Positions 7,905 to 17,719 of a DNA stretch of 64,000 bases are shown here, one piece after another; the first letter of the stretch is position 1, and the number at the start of each line of letters is the position of its first letter. The DNA comes from Fusibacter bizertensis (GTDB lineage: Bacteria > Bacillota > Clostridia > Peptostreptococcales > Acidaminobacteraceae): the NCBI RefSeq assembly GCF_029914245.1, contig NZ_JARYZI010000002.1:1-64000 (forward strand). Reading direction: 5' to 3'. Position numbers and translations under genes: made by a program. The notes beneath the pieces were generated by a model. That model did no database searches. It had not been told where the DNA came from and was given only the letters and a program-made list of their open reading frames with translations.

Positions 7905-9302
7905 TTGAAAAAGCTAATCATTATTATTCTAACACTTTTGCTTGCTGGTTGTTCAAGTGCAAAAATCTCAACTGAGAGTGAGTCAAGCAATGATTTCAAA
8001 GAATTACCTAACCACCTTGTTGAAACAAGTAATGAAAATACAAAAGCAATAGGAGAGATTTTATCATTTGATACCTATCAATTCCAAGTTCTAAAAATAT
8101 ATCAAACAGATAAAAAAATAAAAAGCGAACAAGGAAACGCTAGTATTTACATAGCTGAAGTCATGTATAAAAACATCTCAGAAGAAAAAGTTTTTATAAG
8201 TGCTTCTGATATTTTAGTGAAAAACAAACCGCTTACGATATGGGAGTTCTCACCCTATTCTGAATCACCTACTGGCATGGACACTCCAGGTTATTTAGTT
8301 CCTCATGGTACTGTAAAACGATTGTGGTCGTTTGCTATCTATGATAGTGAAGAAAAAATAATCTCTATTATTGACGAAAAACATGGCGAGATTAATATAA
8401 GTTATGATATTGACTGTACAAAAAAAATGACGTCTTTTACCCCTCTAAGTCCAGATGAAAAAATGCTATATGAAGCTCAATTTAATGGCAGTCAAGTTGC
8501 AAATTCGGATGCTTTAGAATTAATTATTCAAGAATCCTCAACGCTTGAATATATTAACCCTTTAGAAAAGACCATCTCGCTTGTTTCAGTTGATATTGAA
8601 AAAAAGGTACTAGCAGAGGATCTAAAATATATCTTTTATTTAAAAACTGAAGACGGCTTTTTAATTCCTGAAAGTCTTGAAAGCCCATTTTCTAATTACA
8701 TTAATGTTAGTATCCTCGGTTGCCCAACAAAGCAAAAGTTGTTTTTTAATAATGATGATATTTTGAAGCGTACTGATTTATCCTTAAGTGTCTATTCACA
8801 AGAATTTGGACAGAAACCTGAAAACTTACTTTATGATATTAAGTTAGATGGGAGTTATTATCAAGGAGATTTAAAGTCTGATTTTATAATTGACCCATCT
8901 TTAGTAAAAAATACGGTAATGATTGGCGACGTTAAGGTTTCACTTGAAACTGTATATGACCGCCTTTCTTCAAAAGATTCTAATCCTCATGAAGACAATG
9001 TATTTAGAATTGCCAAATTCAATCTTGAAAATGTCAAAGGTGAAAAAATCAAATTTTCTCCTACATTTTTTAATCTTGTTTCAAAAGAGGGTATATCTTA
9101 TCAAATTGGTAACGTTGATGGTCTTGATGAAGATATTTTTGATCTTTTTGATTTAAATTTAAATTTAGGAAGTAAATATACAAGTTATATTTATGCTGAA
9201 GTTCCAAAGGATGAAGAACTATATCTCATCTATGAGAGTGAATATAATGAAATTTCACGCGTTTTATTTGATTTCTCAAAGCCAGATGAGGTGCTTGAAT
9301 AA
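7905..9302 (+). CDS. Secreted lipoprotein of unknown function
   Basis: 465 residues from a TTG start at 7905, chosen because AAGGAG lies 10 bases upstream and the resulting N terminus is a proper lipoprotein signal: MKK, a hydrophobic run, then lipobox LLAGC with Cys16. The mature part is beta-rich. The segment at about 55-150 (TYQFQVLKIYQT, YIAEVMYKNISEEKVFISASD) and a later segment at about 345-450 (VSLETVYDRLS, FRIAKFNLENVKGEKIKFSPTFFNLVSKEG) look like two immunoglobulin-like DUF4352-type modules, each a 'regulated ligand' fold often found in clostridial lipoproteins. That assignment is tentative. It is the only intact plus-strand protein gene in the window and stands alone between a divergent kinase gene and a convergent HD-GYP gene. 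A shared terminator follows. Function unknown. Confidence 0.85.
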   Translation: MKKLIIIILTLLLAGCSSAKISTESESSNDFKELPNHLVETSNENTKAIGEILSFDTYQFQVLKIYQTDKKIKSEQGNASIYIAEVMYKNISEEKVFISASDILVKNKPLTIWEFSPYSESPTGMDTPGYLVPHGTVKRLWSFAIYDSEEKIISIIDEKHGEINISYDIDCTKKMTSFTPLSPDEKMLYEAQFNGSQVANSDALELIIQESSTLEYINPLEKTISLVSVDIEKKVLAEDLKYIFYLKTEDGFLIPESLESPFSNYINVSILGCPTKQKLFFNNDDILKRTDLSLSVYSQEFGQKPENLLYDIKLDGSYYQGDLKSDFIIDPSLVKNTVMIGDVKVSLETVYDRLSSKDSNPHEDNVFRIAKFNLENVKGEKIKFSPTFFNLVSKEGISYQIGNVDGLDEDIFDLFDLNLNLGSKYTSYIYAEVPKDEELYLIYESEYNEISRVLFDFSKPDEVLE

Positions 9303-9358
9303 CTTATTCATTTAGGCTCATTTTTTATTCATTAAATTGAGTTTTGAAGATAAAAAAA

Positions 9359-9392
9359 CAAGAAGCCTTAAGTATTACATGAGGCTTCTTGT
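9359..9392. terminator. Shared terminator between convergent genes
   Basis: ACAAGAAGCCT and AGGCTTCTTGT form an 11-bp perfect stem around a 12-base loop. On the minus strand it is followed by TTTTTTTATC, serving the HD-GYP gene. On the plus strand TTTACGTTT follows, a weaker tract after the lipoprotein gene. Confidence 0.8.
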
Positions 9393-9452
9393 TTACGTTT
9401 ATCATTAATAACATATTTAAAAATATGGTAATCTGATTATCTTAGATTTTAG

Positions 9453-11246
9453 TTAAATTTCCTTATACGCCTCATACACAGCTTCAATTTCTTCTTGTGC
9501 TTCAAAAAATGCTGCAACGATCTCAGGATCAAAATGTGAACCTATACTCTTATTGATGATTTCATAGCTCTTTTCAAGACTAAATGCCTCTTTATACGGT
9601 CTTTTGGAAGTTAAAGCATCAAATACATCCGCAAGTGCACTGATCCGAGCGCTTAATGGAATTTCATTGCCAATGATGCCATCTGGATAGCCAGAGCCAT
9701 TGTATTTTTCTTGATGATAATGGGCGATGTGTTCTGCCATTTGGAAATAATCAAAGCCGTACTTGCTGAAACGTTCATGGATTTTCGAAAGAAATTTCGC
9801 ACCATAAAAGGCGTGTTTTTTCATTTCCATAAACTCTTCATCTGTTAATTTACCAGGCTTGAGTAAAATACTATCTGGTACCGAAATCTTACCAATATCA
9901 TGCATTGGAGAAGTTAAAATGATATTATTTACAAACTCTTTATCAATTTCGTTTTTGTACTTATCTTTCTTTTGAAGTGTTTTAGATATGATTTGTGCGT
10001 ACATACTCATCCTTGTGAGATGTCTTCTTGTCTCAGGATCTCTACCTTCTGCAAGATCTGCTAAACTACCTGTTACTATCCCTAATAGATCTTTAAAGAG
10101 AATTGTTTTAAAAAGAGCGAAGCTAATTTTTTCTTTTAATCCCATAAGGAAATTCACATGTCTTTCTGTGAGTTTGTTGCTACTTTCAAACCTTGCGTAA
10201 CCTATAACCGCTTTATTAACTGCTATTGGCAATATAAGCGTATATTCATTTTCCTGCATCACTTGATCCGGAATTGATATTTTTTCAAGCATTTCAAATT
10301 CTCTAGAGATATTACTGAGTTTGATTGCGCCATCTGTTATATTTTCATAGAAAAGTGTAATTTCTTTGATTTCTACAAAAGGTTTAAATGAAGACTGCAT
10401 AAAATCTAATATCTCCAAGATATCATTTTCACCTAAGATACGGTTTTCAATATCTTTTACGGCTTCAATGCTATCCATTGCTCGATTAAAATCTTCGTAA
10501 AGTGCTTTAAATTCGTCTTCTTGTGTTCTATTTAAACGCTCACTATAATCACCATTGCCGATCGCAAACAAAGCACTTTGGATTTTTATTATAGGTGCAT
10601 GAATTGATTTTCTAATGATAAATATCAAAGCGATAAAAATAAATCCCGCAGCGAAAAGAGAAATTATTTGAAGTATTTCACTCAGCTGTTTCTTTGCGTT
10701 TGCCTCCGACCTACAAATCTGTGTGATATAGTCTGCACTCTCAATCAGAGTGACATTTGTGACTTTAAAAGTATCCAGTTTTTCTGTATATAAAGCGATA
10801 TCACTTAAATTTGATACATCAAGTAACCAATTAATTTGTGCTTTAGCATCACTCCATTTTGAAAAGGAGACAGCAAGTGCGTCATCTAAGATCTTACTAA
10901 AATCTTGGCTAAACTTAAGTTTCACGATTTTCCCATCTATTGGATACTCTTTTATGGAAAATGCATTCAACATAAAATCCACAGCACCTTCATATTCTTT
11001 TAACTGTGCTTCATTATCACTTTTTAATTTTTGAAATCTATCTTTATCATAAATTGCTATCTCACCCATGTTTATCGCTGTAAATGTAACACGTTCGACG
11101 AGTAATTTTTGTTTTGATAATAGTTCTGTCAATATCAAGTGTTGTTTTTGCGTTTCTACAGCAACGTAGGCACTTGCAGTTGTAACAAAGAGTGCTACAA
11201 AAACAAGCATAAAAATCAATAACAATTTGCCTCGGATAGTTTTCAT
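9453..11246 (-). CDS. Membrane HD-GYP domain protein, probable cyclic-di-GMP phosphodiesterase
   Basis: An upstream ATG at 11261 is possible, but GGAGG overlaps it and is well spaced from the ATG at 11246, which gives MKTIRGKLLLIF; I take 11246 (597 residues). A transmembrane helix near the N terminus, an extracellular four-helix-like segment of about 150 residues, a second helix and a HAMP domain (IRKSIHAPIIKIQSAL) are followed by a GAF-like region. The HD-GYP output domain has MHDIGKI, HAFYGAKFL, HIAHYHQEKYNGSGYPDG and DVFDALTSKRPYK. HD-GYP enzymes hydrolyse cyclic di-GMP, and all metal-binding signature residues I know are present. Transcribed alone, with a hairpin terminator at 9359-9392. 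It probably couples an external signal to cyclic-di-GMP level. Confidence 0.92.
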   Translation of the reverse strand: MKTIRGKLLLIFMLVFVALFVTTASAYVAVETQKQHLILTELLSKQKLLVERVTFTAINMGEIAIYDKDRFQKLKSDNEAQLKEYEGAVDFMLNAFSIKEYPIDGKIVKLKFSQDFSKILDDALAVSFSKWSDAKAQINWLLDVSNLSDIALYTEKLDTFKVTNVTLIESADYITQICRSEANAKKQLSEILQIISLFAAGFIFIALIFIIRKSIHAPIIKIQSALFAIGNGDYSERLNRTQEDEFKALYEDFNRAMDSIEAVKDIENRILGENDILEILDFMQSSFKPFVEIKEITLFYENITDGAIKLSNISREFEMLEKISIPDQVMQENEYTLILPIAVNKAVIGYARFESSNKLTERHVNFLMGLKEKISFALFKTILFKDLLGIVTGSLADLAEGRDPETRRHLTRMSMYAQIISKTLQKKDKYKNEIDKEFVNNIILTSPMHDIGKISVPDSILLKPGKLTDEEFMEMKKHAFYGAKFLSKIHERFSKYGFDYFQMAEHIAHYHQEKYNGSGYPDGIIGNEIPLSARISALADVFDALTSKRPYKEAFSLEKSYEIINKSIGSHFDPEIVAAFFEAQEEIEAVYEAYKEI

Positions 11247-11337
11247 AAAATGGGCCTCCATAATTTATCTAGTTGGTCATACTTCAAAGTTCTAGAAATG
11301 TGCTTGTTCAAAATACTAGAAATTTTGAAAATATAAG

Positions 11338-11370
11338 AAAGCATGCAGAACACCTGAGTTTACATGCTTT
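11338..11370 (-). terminator. Probable terminator after sbcC
   Basis: AAAGCATG and CATGCTTT pair across a 17-base loop about 50 bases past the sbcC stop. The minus strand continues CTTATATTTTC, a broken U-tract, so strength is uncertain. Confidence 0.5.
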
Positions 11371-11421
11371 ACTTATATTTATATACCTAATGCTAAAAAA
11401 TTCAATCAAAATATTTATGAT

Positions 11422-14400
11422 TTATACCATTTCTATCTCACTTCCAGTAATCCCTTTTTTTACAAGGATTTTTCTGTCAATGCGCTCTTTAAGTTCAGAG
11501 ACATGAGAAATGATGCCTACTAACCTGTTACTATGTGTCAGTGCATTGAGCACTTCAATGGCCTGTTCGAGTGATTCTGAATCCAATGAGCCAAAGCCTT
11601 CATCCACGAACATAGTGTCCATCTGCACACCGCCTGCATGGGTTTGGATCAAATCAGATAGTCCCAGTGCCAGTGCCAGTGAGGCTTTAAATGACTCGCC
11701 GCCTGAAAGCGACTTAACACTCCTCATCTTGCCAGTATAATTGTCAAGCACATCGATCTCTAGACCAGTTTGACTTCTCATGTCACCAGCAGTTTCTTTT
11801 CTAATCAGTTCAAATCGCCCATTGGTCATATAAGAAAATCGTTTGTTGGCTTCGGTTAATACCCGGGCAAAGTAAAATGCCTGTATATACCTTTCGAAAG
11901 CGAGTTTTTGCTTACCCAACAAATCTCCATTTGCCGTCTCAGATAAGTTTTTATGAATCAAATAGTTTGATTCTACTTTTTCCATTTCACGCTTTTCTTT
12001 GGTTAATGCTTTTTCAATTCTTAAGTTAGCTGTGATACGGCTATTCAGTGCCAATTTAAGCTTTTCAAAGTGACTTCGCTTATCTTTGAGCATGGTCATA
12101 TCATCTTCTAGCAATGCAGTCTCTAGATAGTGAATATCTTTTGTTTCTTGCTTCAACCTTTTTTCTTCATTATTTTTTTCTTTTAGTTGTTCATGGTAAT
12201 TGGTGATTTCTACCTTTAAATTCTTGATTGAATTTTCATTCATCAATTTACTTTGATAATCGGCCAAAGTACCGAAGCCATTGCTTACAAGTGTTTCATT
12301 ACATAAGCGATGCAACTCATCCAAAGCTTTCATTTCACTGACTTTACTCTTTTCAAGTTCTTCACTCGCTGCCTTATCTTTATCGAGTGAACTTTTACTT
12401 TCGTTAAATCTTCTTTCTGCTTTTTCATAATGTTCAGTTGATGTTTTAAGTGTAGCCGCTTTGAGATCACGTTCCTTTTTTGCTTCCTCAAGCGCGCTAT
12501 ATTTAAGTGTAGATTCCATGGTTTTGATCTGAGTTGTAAGACCAGCCAAATCGATGTTCATTTTGTTAAGTGTCGCTTCCTCATTTAAAATCGTAGCCGA
12601 TATGGTTTCAATTTCTGAGGTCAATTTAGCAACTTGTTCTTTATTTTGAATAAACTTCAAAACTTGCGTTTCTAAAAGATGGATCTGCTGGGTTAGGTTT
12701 TCAACCTTTTTTAAATTTAATTGCTTCTCAGTTTCTATTCGAGCCACTAATTTCTCTACTTGATTTTGACCAAACATTGCCACAGCTTCATTTTCAAAAT
12801 CACTTTGAAGTGTCTCTAGGACACTGGCTATTTTACTGATTTCTGTAGTGGTTTGATGCACTTTTTCATTTTCACTTTCAAGTGCATGCTTTGTCTCGTC
12901 GAGCTCAGAACGCGTTGGCGAAGCTTTGGATTTTGTAGCAAGTTTCGGATGTACAGTAGAACCACACACCTGACAAGGTTCATTCTCTTTAAGCTGTTCA
13001 GCCAGTATGCCTGCTTGCTCATTAAAGTATAGTTGCTCTAAATCTCTATACTGATCTAGTTTTTGTAGATATATTTTATTGATGTTTTCAAACTTTGACT
13101 GCAACGCTTGATGCTGAGATTTTAAATCCATGACTTTCATATTTTTAACTTCAAGTCGCTGTAAACTTTCCTTTACTAAATCCTCACGCTCTAACAAGTG
13201 CTTTTTCTCACTTAAATCTTTATCTGCTGTCACAAGCGTCTCATTTTCACTTTGAAGTACAAGCTTTTCTTGTTCTAATGTGATTTTAGTATGATTATTT
13301 TTCTCTATTGCATTTGAAATTCTATTTTTTTCAGTGGTTAATTTTTCTAACTCTCGCTTAACCTGCATTAAGGACTCATATTTTGAAAAATCCTCCTCTA
13401 TGCGTTTGATTTCTATATGAAGCTTTTGTCTCTCAGATTCTTTGCCCTTTGCCTCATTAAAAAGCGTCTCAAGTTCTTTGGTTTCAAGTGTCTTTCTATC
13501 GATATCTAATTTTAGTTTCTCTATACGCGCTAATGTCTCCTGTACCTTCTCATCAGCACTATTCATACGATCTACAACTGGTTTTACGTTATGAAGTGCC
13601 TTTTCAGCTTCGATGACAGTGGTTTCTTTTATTTTTATATCATCCTCTAAAAGAAGTAATGCTTGGACCGCTTGCTCTACCTTTTGAAGTGTAGCTAGCT
13701 TTTCATTGTCAACTTTTGTCTTTTCGATTTTAAGCAGTAAATCTTCCATTCCTTTGCGAAGCAACTCTAGTTCATCATCCGTTAGCTTATACTGCTTTTT
13801 ATCAGTTTCTATAATAGTACTTAATAGCTTAGTAAACGCATCATAATCGTGAATGCTTTTATTTGCTTTTAAGTCTGTAAGCACCATAAAATTCTCACTA
13901 CTTTCATCACATTCAATCCCACTTGAGATTTGAACAATTGAGCGCACATGTGTATCGTATTCTGTTTTCAGTTGATTGGTCTGTTGCTTTAACTCATTTT
14001 GAAATCGTTCATATAGATCCGTACCAAAAACTTTTCTAAAAATGGCACTTCTCTCTGAATTATTCGCTAGTAACAATCTCAAAAAATCACCTTGTGCAAT
14101 CATAGCAATCTGAGAAAACTGGTTTTTATTAATGCCAAGTATGCTTTCTATTTCGGCAGTCACTGCAGCAACACCAGTAACGACTCGCCCATCTGGACAA
14201 ATCAAGGACGCGTTTGCCAGTTCTTTGGTTAATCCTTCACTTCTAAGCTTTGGTCTTTCATAAGATGGATTTCTTTCTACCGTATAGCGCTTGTCTTTAT
14301 ATATGAACTGAAGGCTAACAAAAGTTTTCGTGTCTGGCTTTGCAAAATCGCTTCGCATCATGCTGCCTTCTCTAGTTGTCCCACTATTTTCCCCAAAGAG

Positions 14401-14553
14401 TGCAAAGCAAATCGCATCAAAGATCGTCGTCTTGCCTGCTCCTGTGTCACCTGTGACAAGAAATAAGCCACTCTCACCGAACTTATCAAATGCGATCTCG
14501 ACTTGATCCGCATAAGGGCCAAAAGCACTCATGATTATTTTTATCGGTTTCAT
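11422..14553 (-). CDS. sbcC: Exonuclease SbcCD ATPase subunit SbcC
   Basis: 1043 residues, normal for SbcC/Rad50-like proteins. Walker A at about 33-42 is GDTGAGKTTI, and the ABC signature LSGGESFKASLALALGLSD is near 950, followed by Walker B MDTMFVDEGFGSLD. Between them are two long coiled coils separated by the zinc hook CQVCGSTVHP, with the two cysteines that pair hooks of neighbouring molecules. With SbcD it opens hairpins and processes DNA ends in an ATP-dependent way. The ATG overlaps the sbcD stop by four bases (ATGA), so the two subunits are translationally coupled. No anomalies seen. Confidence 0.97.
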   Translation of the reverse strand: MKPIKIIMSAFGPYADQVEIAFDKFGESGLFLVTGDTGAGKTTIFDAICFALFGENSGTTREGSMMRSDFAKPDTKTFVSLQFIYKDKRYTVERNPSYERPKLRSEGLTKELANASLICPDGRVVTGVAAVTAEIESILGINKNQFSQIAMIAQGDFLRLLLANNSERSAIFRKVFGTDLYERFQNELKQQTNQLKTEYDTHVRSIVQISSGIECDESSENFMVLTDLKANKSIHDYDAFTKLLSTIIETDKKQYKLTDDELELLRKGMEDLLLKIEKTKVDNEKLATLQKVEQAVQALLLLEDDIKIKETTVIEAEKALHNVKPVVDRMNSADEKVQETLARIEKLKLDIDRKTLETKELETLFNEAKGKESERQKLHIEIKRIEEDFSKYESLMQVKRELEKLTTEKNRISNAIEKNNHTKITLEQEKLVLQSENETLVTADKDLSEKKHLLEREDLVKESLQRLEVKNMKVMDLKSQHQALQSKFENINKIYLQKLDQYRDLEQLYFNEQAGILAEQLKENEPCQVCGSTVHPKLATKSKASPTRSELDETKHALESENEKVHQTTTEISKIASVLETLQSDFENEAVAMFGQNQVEKLVARIETEKQLNLKKVENLTQQIHLLETQVLKFIQNKEQVAKLTSEIETISATILNEEATLNKMNIDLAGLTTQIKTMESTLKYSALEEAKKERDLKAATLKTSTEHYEKAERRFNESKSSLDKDKAASEELEKSKVSEMKALDELHRLCNETLVSNGFGTLADYQSKLMNENSIKNLKVEITNYHEQLKEKNNEEKRLKQETKDIHYLETALLEDDMTMLKDKRSHFEKLKLALNSRITANLRIEKALTKEKREMEKVESNYLIHKNLSETANGDLLGKQKLAFERYIQAFYFARVLTEANKRFSYMTNGRFELIRKETAGDMRSQTGLEIDVLDNYTGKMRSVKSLSGGESFKASLALALGLSDLIQTHAGGVQMDTMFVDEGFGSLDSESLEQAIEVLNALTHSNRLVGIISHVSELKERIDRKILVKKGITGSEIEMV

Positions 14554-15698
14554 CTCAGATCACCTCCGATTTTTTCTAGCAGTTCACTGACGATCGCTAA
14601 CTTCTCATCACTAAGTGCTTCATTATTTTGAAGGGCATAAAACTCAGCAAAAAGTTCAAGGTCCGTTTTATCGTCTAGACTTTCTGCACCTGTTCTACTA
14701 TTCACCGTTTGATTTCTATTATTTTCAAATTCGATCATCATGATGTTGGGGTAGATTTGTCTCATTCTACCGATCGCATCTAAGATCTCTTCCTCATCTG
14801 TTAAAGTCACATGGATATAATCATCTAATTGTGTATCTTTATAGTTTTCATAAGTTAGAAGCGCCTCAATAGTGCCCTTGATCTTTCTCAGGTCCCTTCT
14901 AGGAATAAGTGGTAAAGTTTCGATGATGATATCTCCTTTTTCCTTAAGTTCAATCACTGTAACCGACTTCACATGCTGCACTTCAGAGAAAGAATACTTA
15001 AGCGGTGAACCACTATACCTTACTGTATCTCTACCAATCCTTTGTGGTTTATGGATGTGACCCAGTGCCACATAGTCAAAAGCTTCAAAGACAGATACAT
15101 CGATATTATCCGAACCACCCACCGATATACTTTCAGAATCACTTCTCTCTACTTCAGTATTCATAGCGGTAATAAATTGGTGCATCACCAAGATATTTCG
15201 CTCAGTGGTGTCTATGTCCATATGTTTAATAACACAGTCAAGTGCATCCTGATAAGATTCGATTTCTACATCTTGGTATAACTGCTTTACATGAACTGGT
15301 TTTAAAAAGGGGAGCATAAACACATTCACATCACCATAGTCGTCTGATAACACAACTGGATTAATCTGTCCATCAAACACCTTTGACATATACACACCCT
15401 TTTTTGACATGATGGATGCGCCAAATGCAATCCGCTCGGCTGAATCATGGTTCCCGCTGATTACAAAACAGGGTATGTCTAGCTCTGCTATTTGACTTAA
15501 AAACACATCAAATAATTTCACTGCTTCTGCTGAGGGCATGGATTTGTCATAGACATCTCCGGCGATCAGTATCCCCTCCGGTTTTATCTTTACTGCCATG
15601 CTGATAATTTCACCCAGTATATAAGCTTGATCATCCAGTAAATTCACTTCATTTAAGCGTTTTCCAATATGTAAATCGGAAATATGCATCAGTTTCAT
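14550..15698 (-). CDS. sbcD: Exonuclease SbcCD nuclease subunit SbcD
   Basis: 382 residues of a Mre11-type metallophosphoesterase. All metal-ligand motifs are visible in order: DLHIGK near residue 7, GDVYDK near 47, GNHDS near 83, MHQF and GHIHKPQ in the middle. The remaining C-terminal part is the capping and SbcC-contact region. It supplies the Mn2+-dependent nuclease activity of the SbcCD complex. It precedes and overlaps sbcC, the standard order. The upstream gap to the GH5 gene is under 100 bp with no visible terminator, so read-through from that gene cannot be excluded. Confidence 0.97.
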   Translation of the reverse strand: MKLMHISDLHIGKRLNEVNLLDDQAYILGEIISMAVKIKPEGILIAGDVYDKSMPSAEAVKLFDVFLSQIAELDIPCFVISGNHDSAERIAFGASIMSKKGVYMSKVFDGQINPVVLSDDYGDVNVFMLPFLKPVHVKQLYQDVEIESYQDALDCVIKHMDIDTTERNILVMHQFITAMNTEVERSDSESISVGGSDNIDVSVFEAFDYVALGHIHKPQRIGRDTVRYSGSPLKYSFSEVQHVKSVTVIELKEKGDIIIETLPLIPRRDLRKIKGTIEALLTYENYKDTQLDDYIHVTLTDEEEILDAIGRMRQIYPNIMMIEFENNRNQTVNSRTGAESLDDKTDLELFAEFYALQNNEALSDEKLAIVSELLEKIGGDLR

Positions 15699-15793
15699 AT
15701 ATGCCTCCTACCTTGTTCAATACTTTCATCTACTCAGATATCACCGATTTCTCTCTGATGACAATGATTTTTATCTACTCTATTACTTCACTA

Positions 15794-17443
15794 TCATTTC
15801 TTGATTTTTCTCAACTTAATATTGTCTAGTAAAAGAACACCTGCATTGCACTCTATCTTTAATTTATAAGTAGATGGATGAACTTTTCCAGCCCCATCAT
15901 CTGTTTTTCTATGAAAAATAAAATGAAACTCAGTTTGATCATCCACTGTAAAAGTCTCGCTTTGGTCATCAACTGAACAGGTCATTTTAGTTTTATTGTT
16001 TATCTCTTGGTTTTTGCCAAGATGGACAACTATTTCATTCGCATCATCTTCCATGTTGAAGTAATAAGTTAAGGCTTCTTTCTCGTTTAATTTTACGAGT
16101 AAATTCTCTTCTGCTAACTGCGGTGAACCATTACGATGCGTATAGTTAACAGCGCCTAAATTTCCGCTTTCAAAAATTATTTCTACCGGATCATTCGATC
16201 GAATATCAGCACCAGGGCTACGTTTTTTATCAGCATCCACTTGATATTCATCATAAGCCTCTGCTGGTATGGTCACTGGTGCTGTTCTTTTAAGGGCATT
16301 GAAGACGCCTGAGTTTATTTTTGCGCTTGAAATGTTAATTAAGAGTTCATTAAAAATTTCTTGTGCTTCTGATGAAGTGATTGTCTTCACGTGGACATCA
16401 TTTTCATTTTTTAAGTAGTCCTTGTTTTGCTCTGCCCACAAAACAATCTTGTCCCAATCATTTGGTCGATTAAAAGTTATAGGTGAGTTGTCACATGACA
16501 TTTTCTTATAACTCCAAAACGACCAACTCAGATTAAATCGGTCAAAGAGTGGGAACATCGTCGTATACCAATCGAGATTATTTTCGCCACTTTCCCCCAT
16601 GAAAAGAGGGACATTCAAGCGTTTGCTTACCTCTATATATTTGGCGATACTTTCATAATCAGGATTGCTCCAATACTTATGAAATTCAAGCACAATGCCA
16701 TCGCTTAACTCTTCAGCTTCAATTGTGTCAAACATAGTAAAGTCAGTTGCCCAGTGAAGCCCCTCCAAGATAATAAGGTGTTTTTTATCAACTTCTCTTA
16801 TTTTTTCTATTAGTTTTCTATAAAGTGGCATAAGTTTATGGTTATACGCACTAAACCAATTCGGAAGAGGTTCATTGAGCAAATCATAACCTGCCACCGC
16901 TGGTTCATCTTTATAACGCATTGCCAGCATGCCCCAAATTTCGATCAGTTCTTGTTCATAATGCTCTTCCATGAAAAGTCTCGGTTGATCATCTATGCAA
17001 TCGTCGATATTGGCGCCTGTTTGCCCACCATTTGCCCCATGCATATCTAGTATCACATAGATATTTAACTCATTACACCACTTGATTAATTGATCAATAT
17101 ATTCTATGGTCTTTTGATTAAAGTGCATCTGCCCATTCTCTATCTTGTAAAGATGTCTTGCATTTATGGGAAGTCTCACGGAATTGTAACCTTGTCCTGC
17201 AATGGTCTCGATGTCCCACCTTGTAATGTATGTATCAAAGTACTTTTCCCAGAATATATTTGCATACGCTTCACCACAAAGTGTCTCAATCATTTTTTCC
17301 ATACGTCTTGGTCGATCGCATAGATCATAAAGTCCCCACATATAACCTTCTGGTAAAAGCCAACCGCCAAGACCAAATCCCTTTAACAGAAATGGCATAT
17401 CGCCACAGTATAATTTTCCATCTCTACTTTCAATATAATTCAT
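15794..17443 (-). CDS. Glycoside hydrolase family 5-like enzyme with C-terminal beta-rich domain
   Basis: 549 residues. The first 370 form a TIM-barrel of GH5 type: LKGFGLGGWLLPEGYMWG at the N terminus, SVRLPINARHLY, YVILDMHGA, the general acid in YDLLNEPLPNWF near residue 190 and the nucleophile in FMGESGENNLDWY near 285. Residues about 400-549 are beta-rich (VEIIFESGNLGAVNYTHRNG) and may bind carbohydrate. GH5 enzymes cut beta-glucans, mannans or small beta-glucosides. No signal peptide or membrane anchor is visible, so it should act in the cytoplasm on imported oligosaccharides; no transporter gene is adjacent. Single gene; substrate unknown. Confidence 0.87.
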   Translation of the reverse strand: MNYIESRDGKLYCGDMPFLLKGFGLGGWLLPEGYMWGLYDLCDRPRRMEKMIETLCGEAYANIFWEKYFDTYITRWDIETIAGQGYNSVRLPINARHLYKIENGQMHFNQKTIEYIDQLIKWCNELNIYVILDMHGANGGQTGANIDDCIDDQPRLFMEEHYEQELIEIWGMLAMRYKDEPAVAGYDLLNEPLPNWFSAYNHKLMPLYRKLIEKIREVDKKHLIILEGLHWATDFTMFDTIEAEELSDGIVLEFHKYWSNPDYESIAKYIEVSKRLNVPLFMGESGENNLDWYTTMFPLFDRFNLSWSFWSYKKMSCDNSPITFNRPNDWDKIVLWAEQNKDYLKNENDVHVKTITSSEAQEIFNELLINISSAKINSGVFNALKRTAPVTIPAEAYDEYQVDADKKRSPGADIRSNDPVEIIFESGNLGAVNYTHRNGSPQLAEENLLVKLNEKEALTYYFNMEDDANEIVVHLGKNQEINNKTKMTCSVDDQSETFTVDDQTEFHFIFHRKTDDGAGKVHPSTYKLKIECNAGVLLLDNIKLRKIKK

Positions 17444-17597
17444 ATTATTTTATCCTCTCACGAAAAATTTAGAAATGCCCTCTAAAATATGTCATTAGAT
17501 GACAATATTGCAAAAATACTACCGCTTAATTATAACATACAACCTCGAACGGATGCGAAATGCTTTCACATATCTTGACTCTAAATATGCAAAATAA

Positions 17598-17635
17598 AAT
17601 GCCACTGGGCATCAGGTTAGATGTCCAGTGGCATT
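17598..17635 (-). terminator. Terminator of the CoA-disulfide reductase gene
   Basis: AATGCCACTGG and CCAGTGGCATT form a perfect 11-bp stem, and the minus strand continues TTATTTTGC. It lies 85 bp past the stop at 17720. The remaining bases of the 275-bp gap to the GH5 gene show nothing else. Confidence 0.82.
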
Positions 17636-17719
17636 GATATTTACATAATTTTTTTTAGATAACCACATTAATCATGTGACTGCTTTGCGACACGGCAGAT
17701 TGGTAAGTTAGTTACTTCT

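Noticed and set aside
11247-11261. Upstream ATG of the HD-GYP gene
   Set aside because: Its codon overlaps the GGAGG that is well placed for the ATG at 11246.
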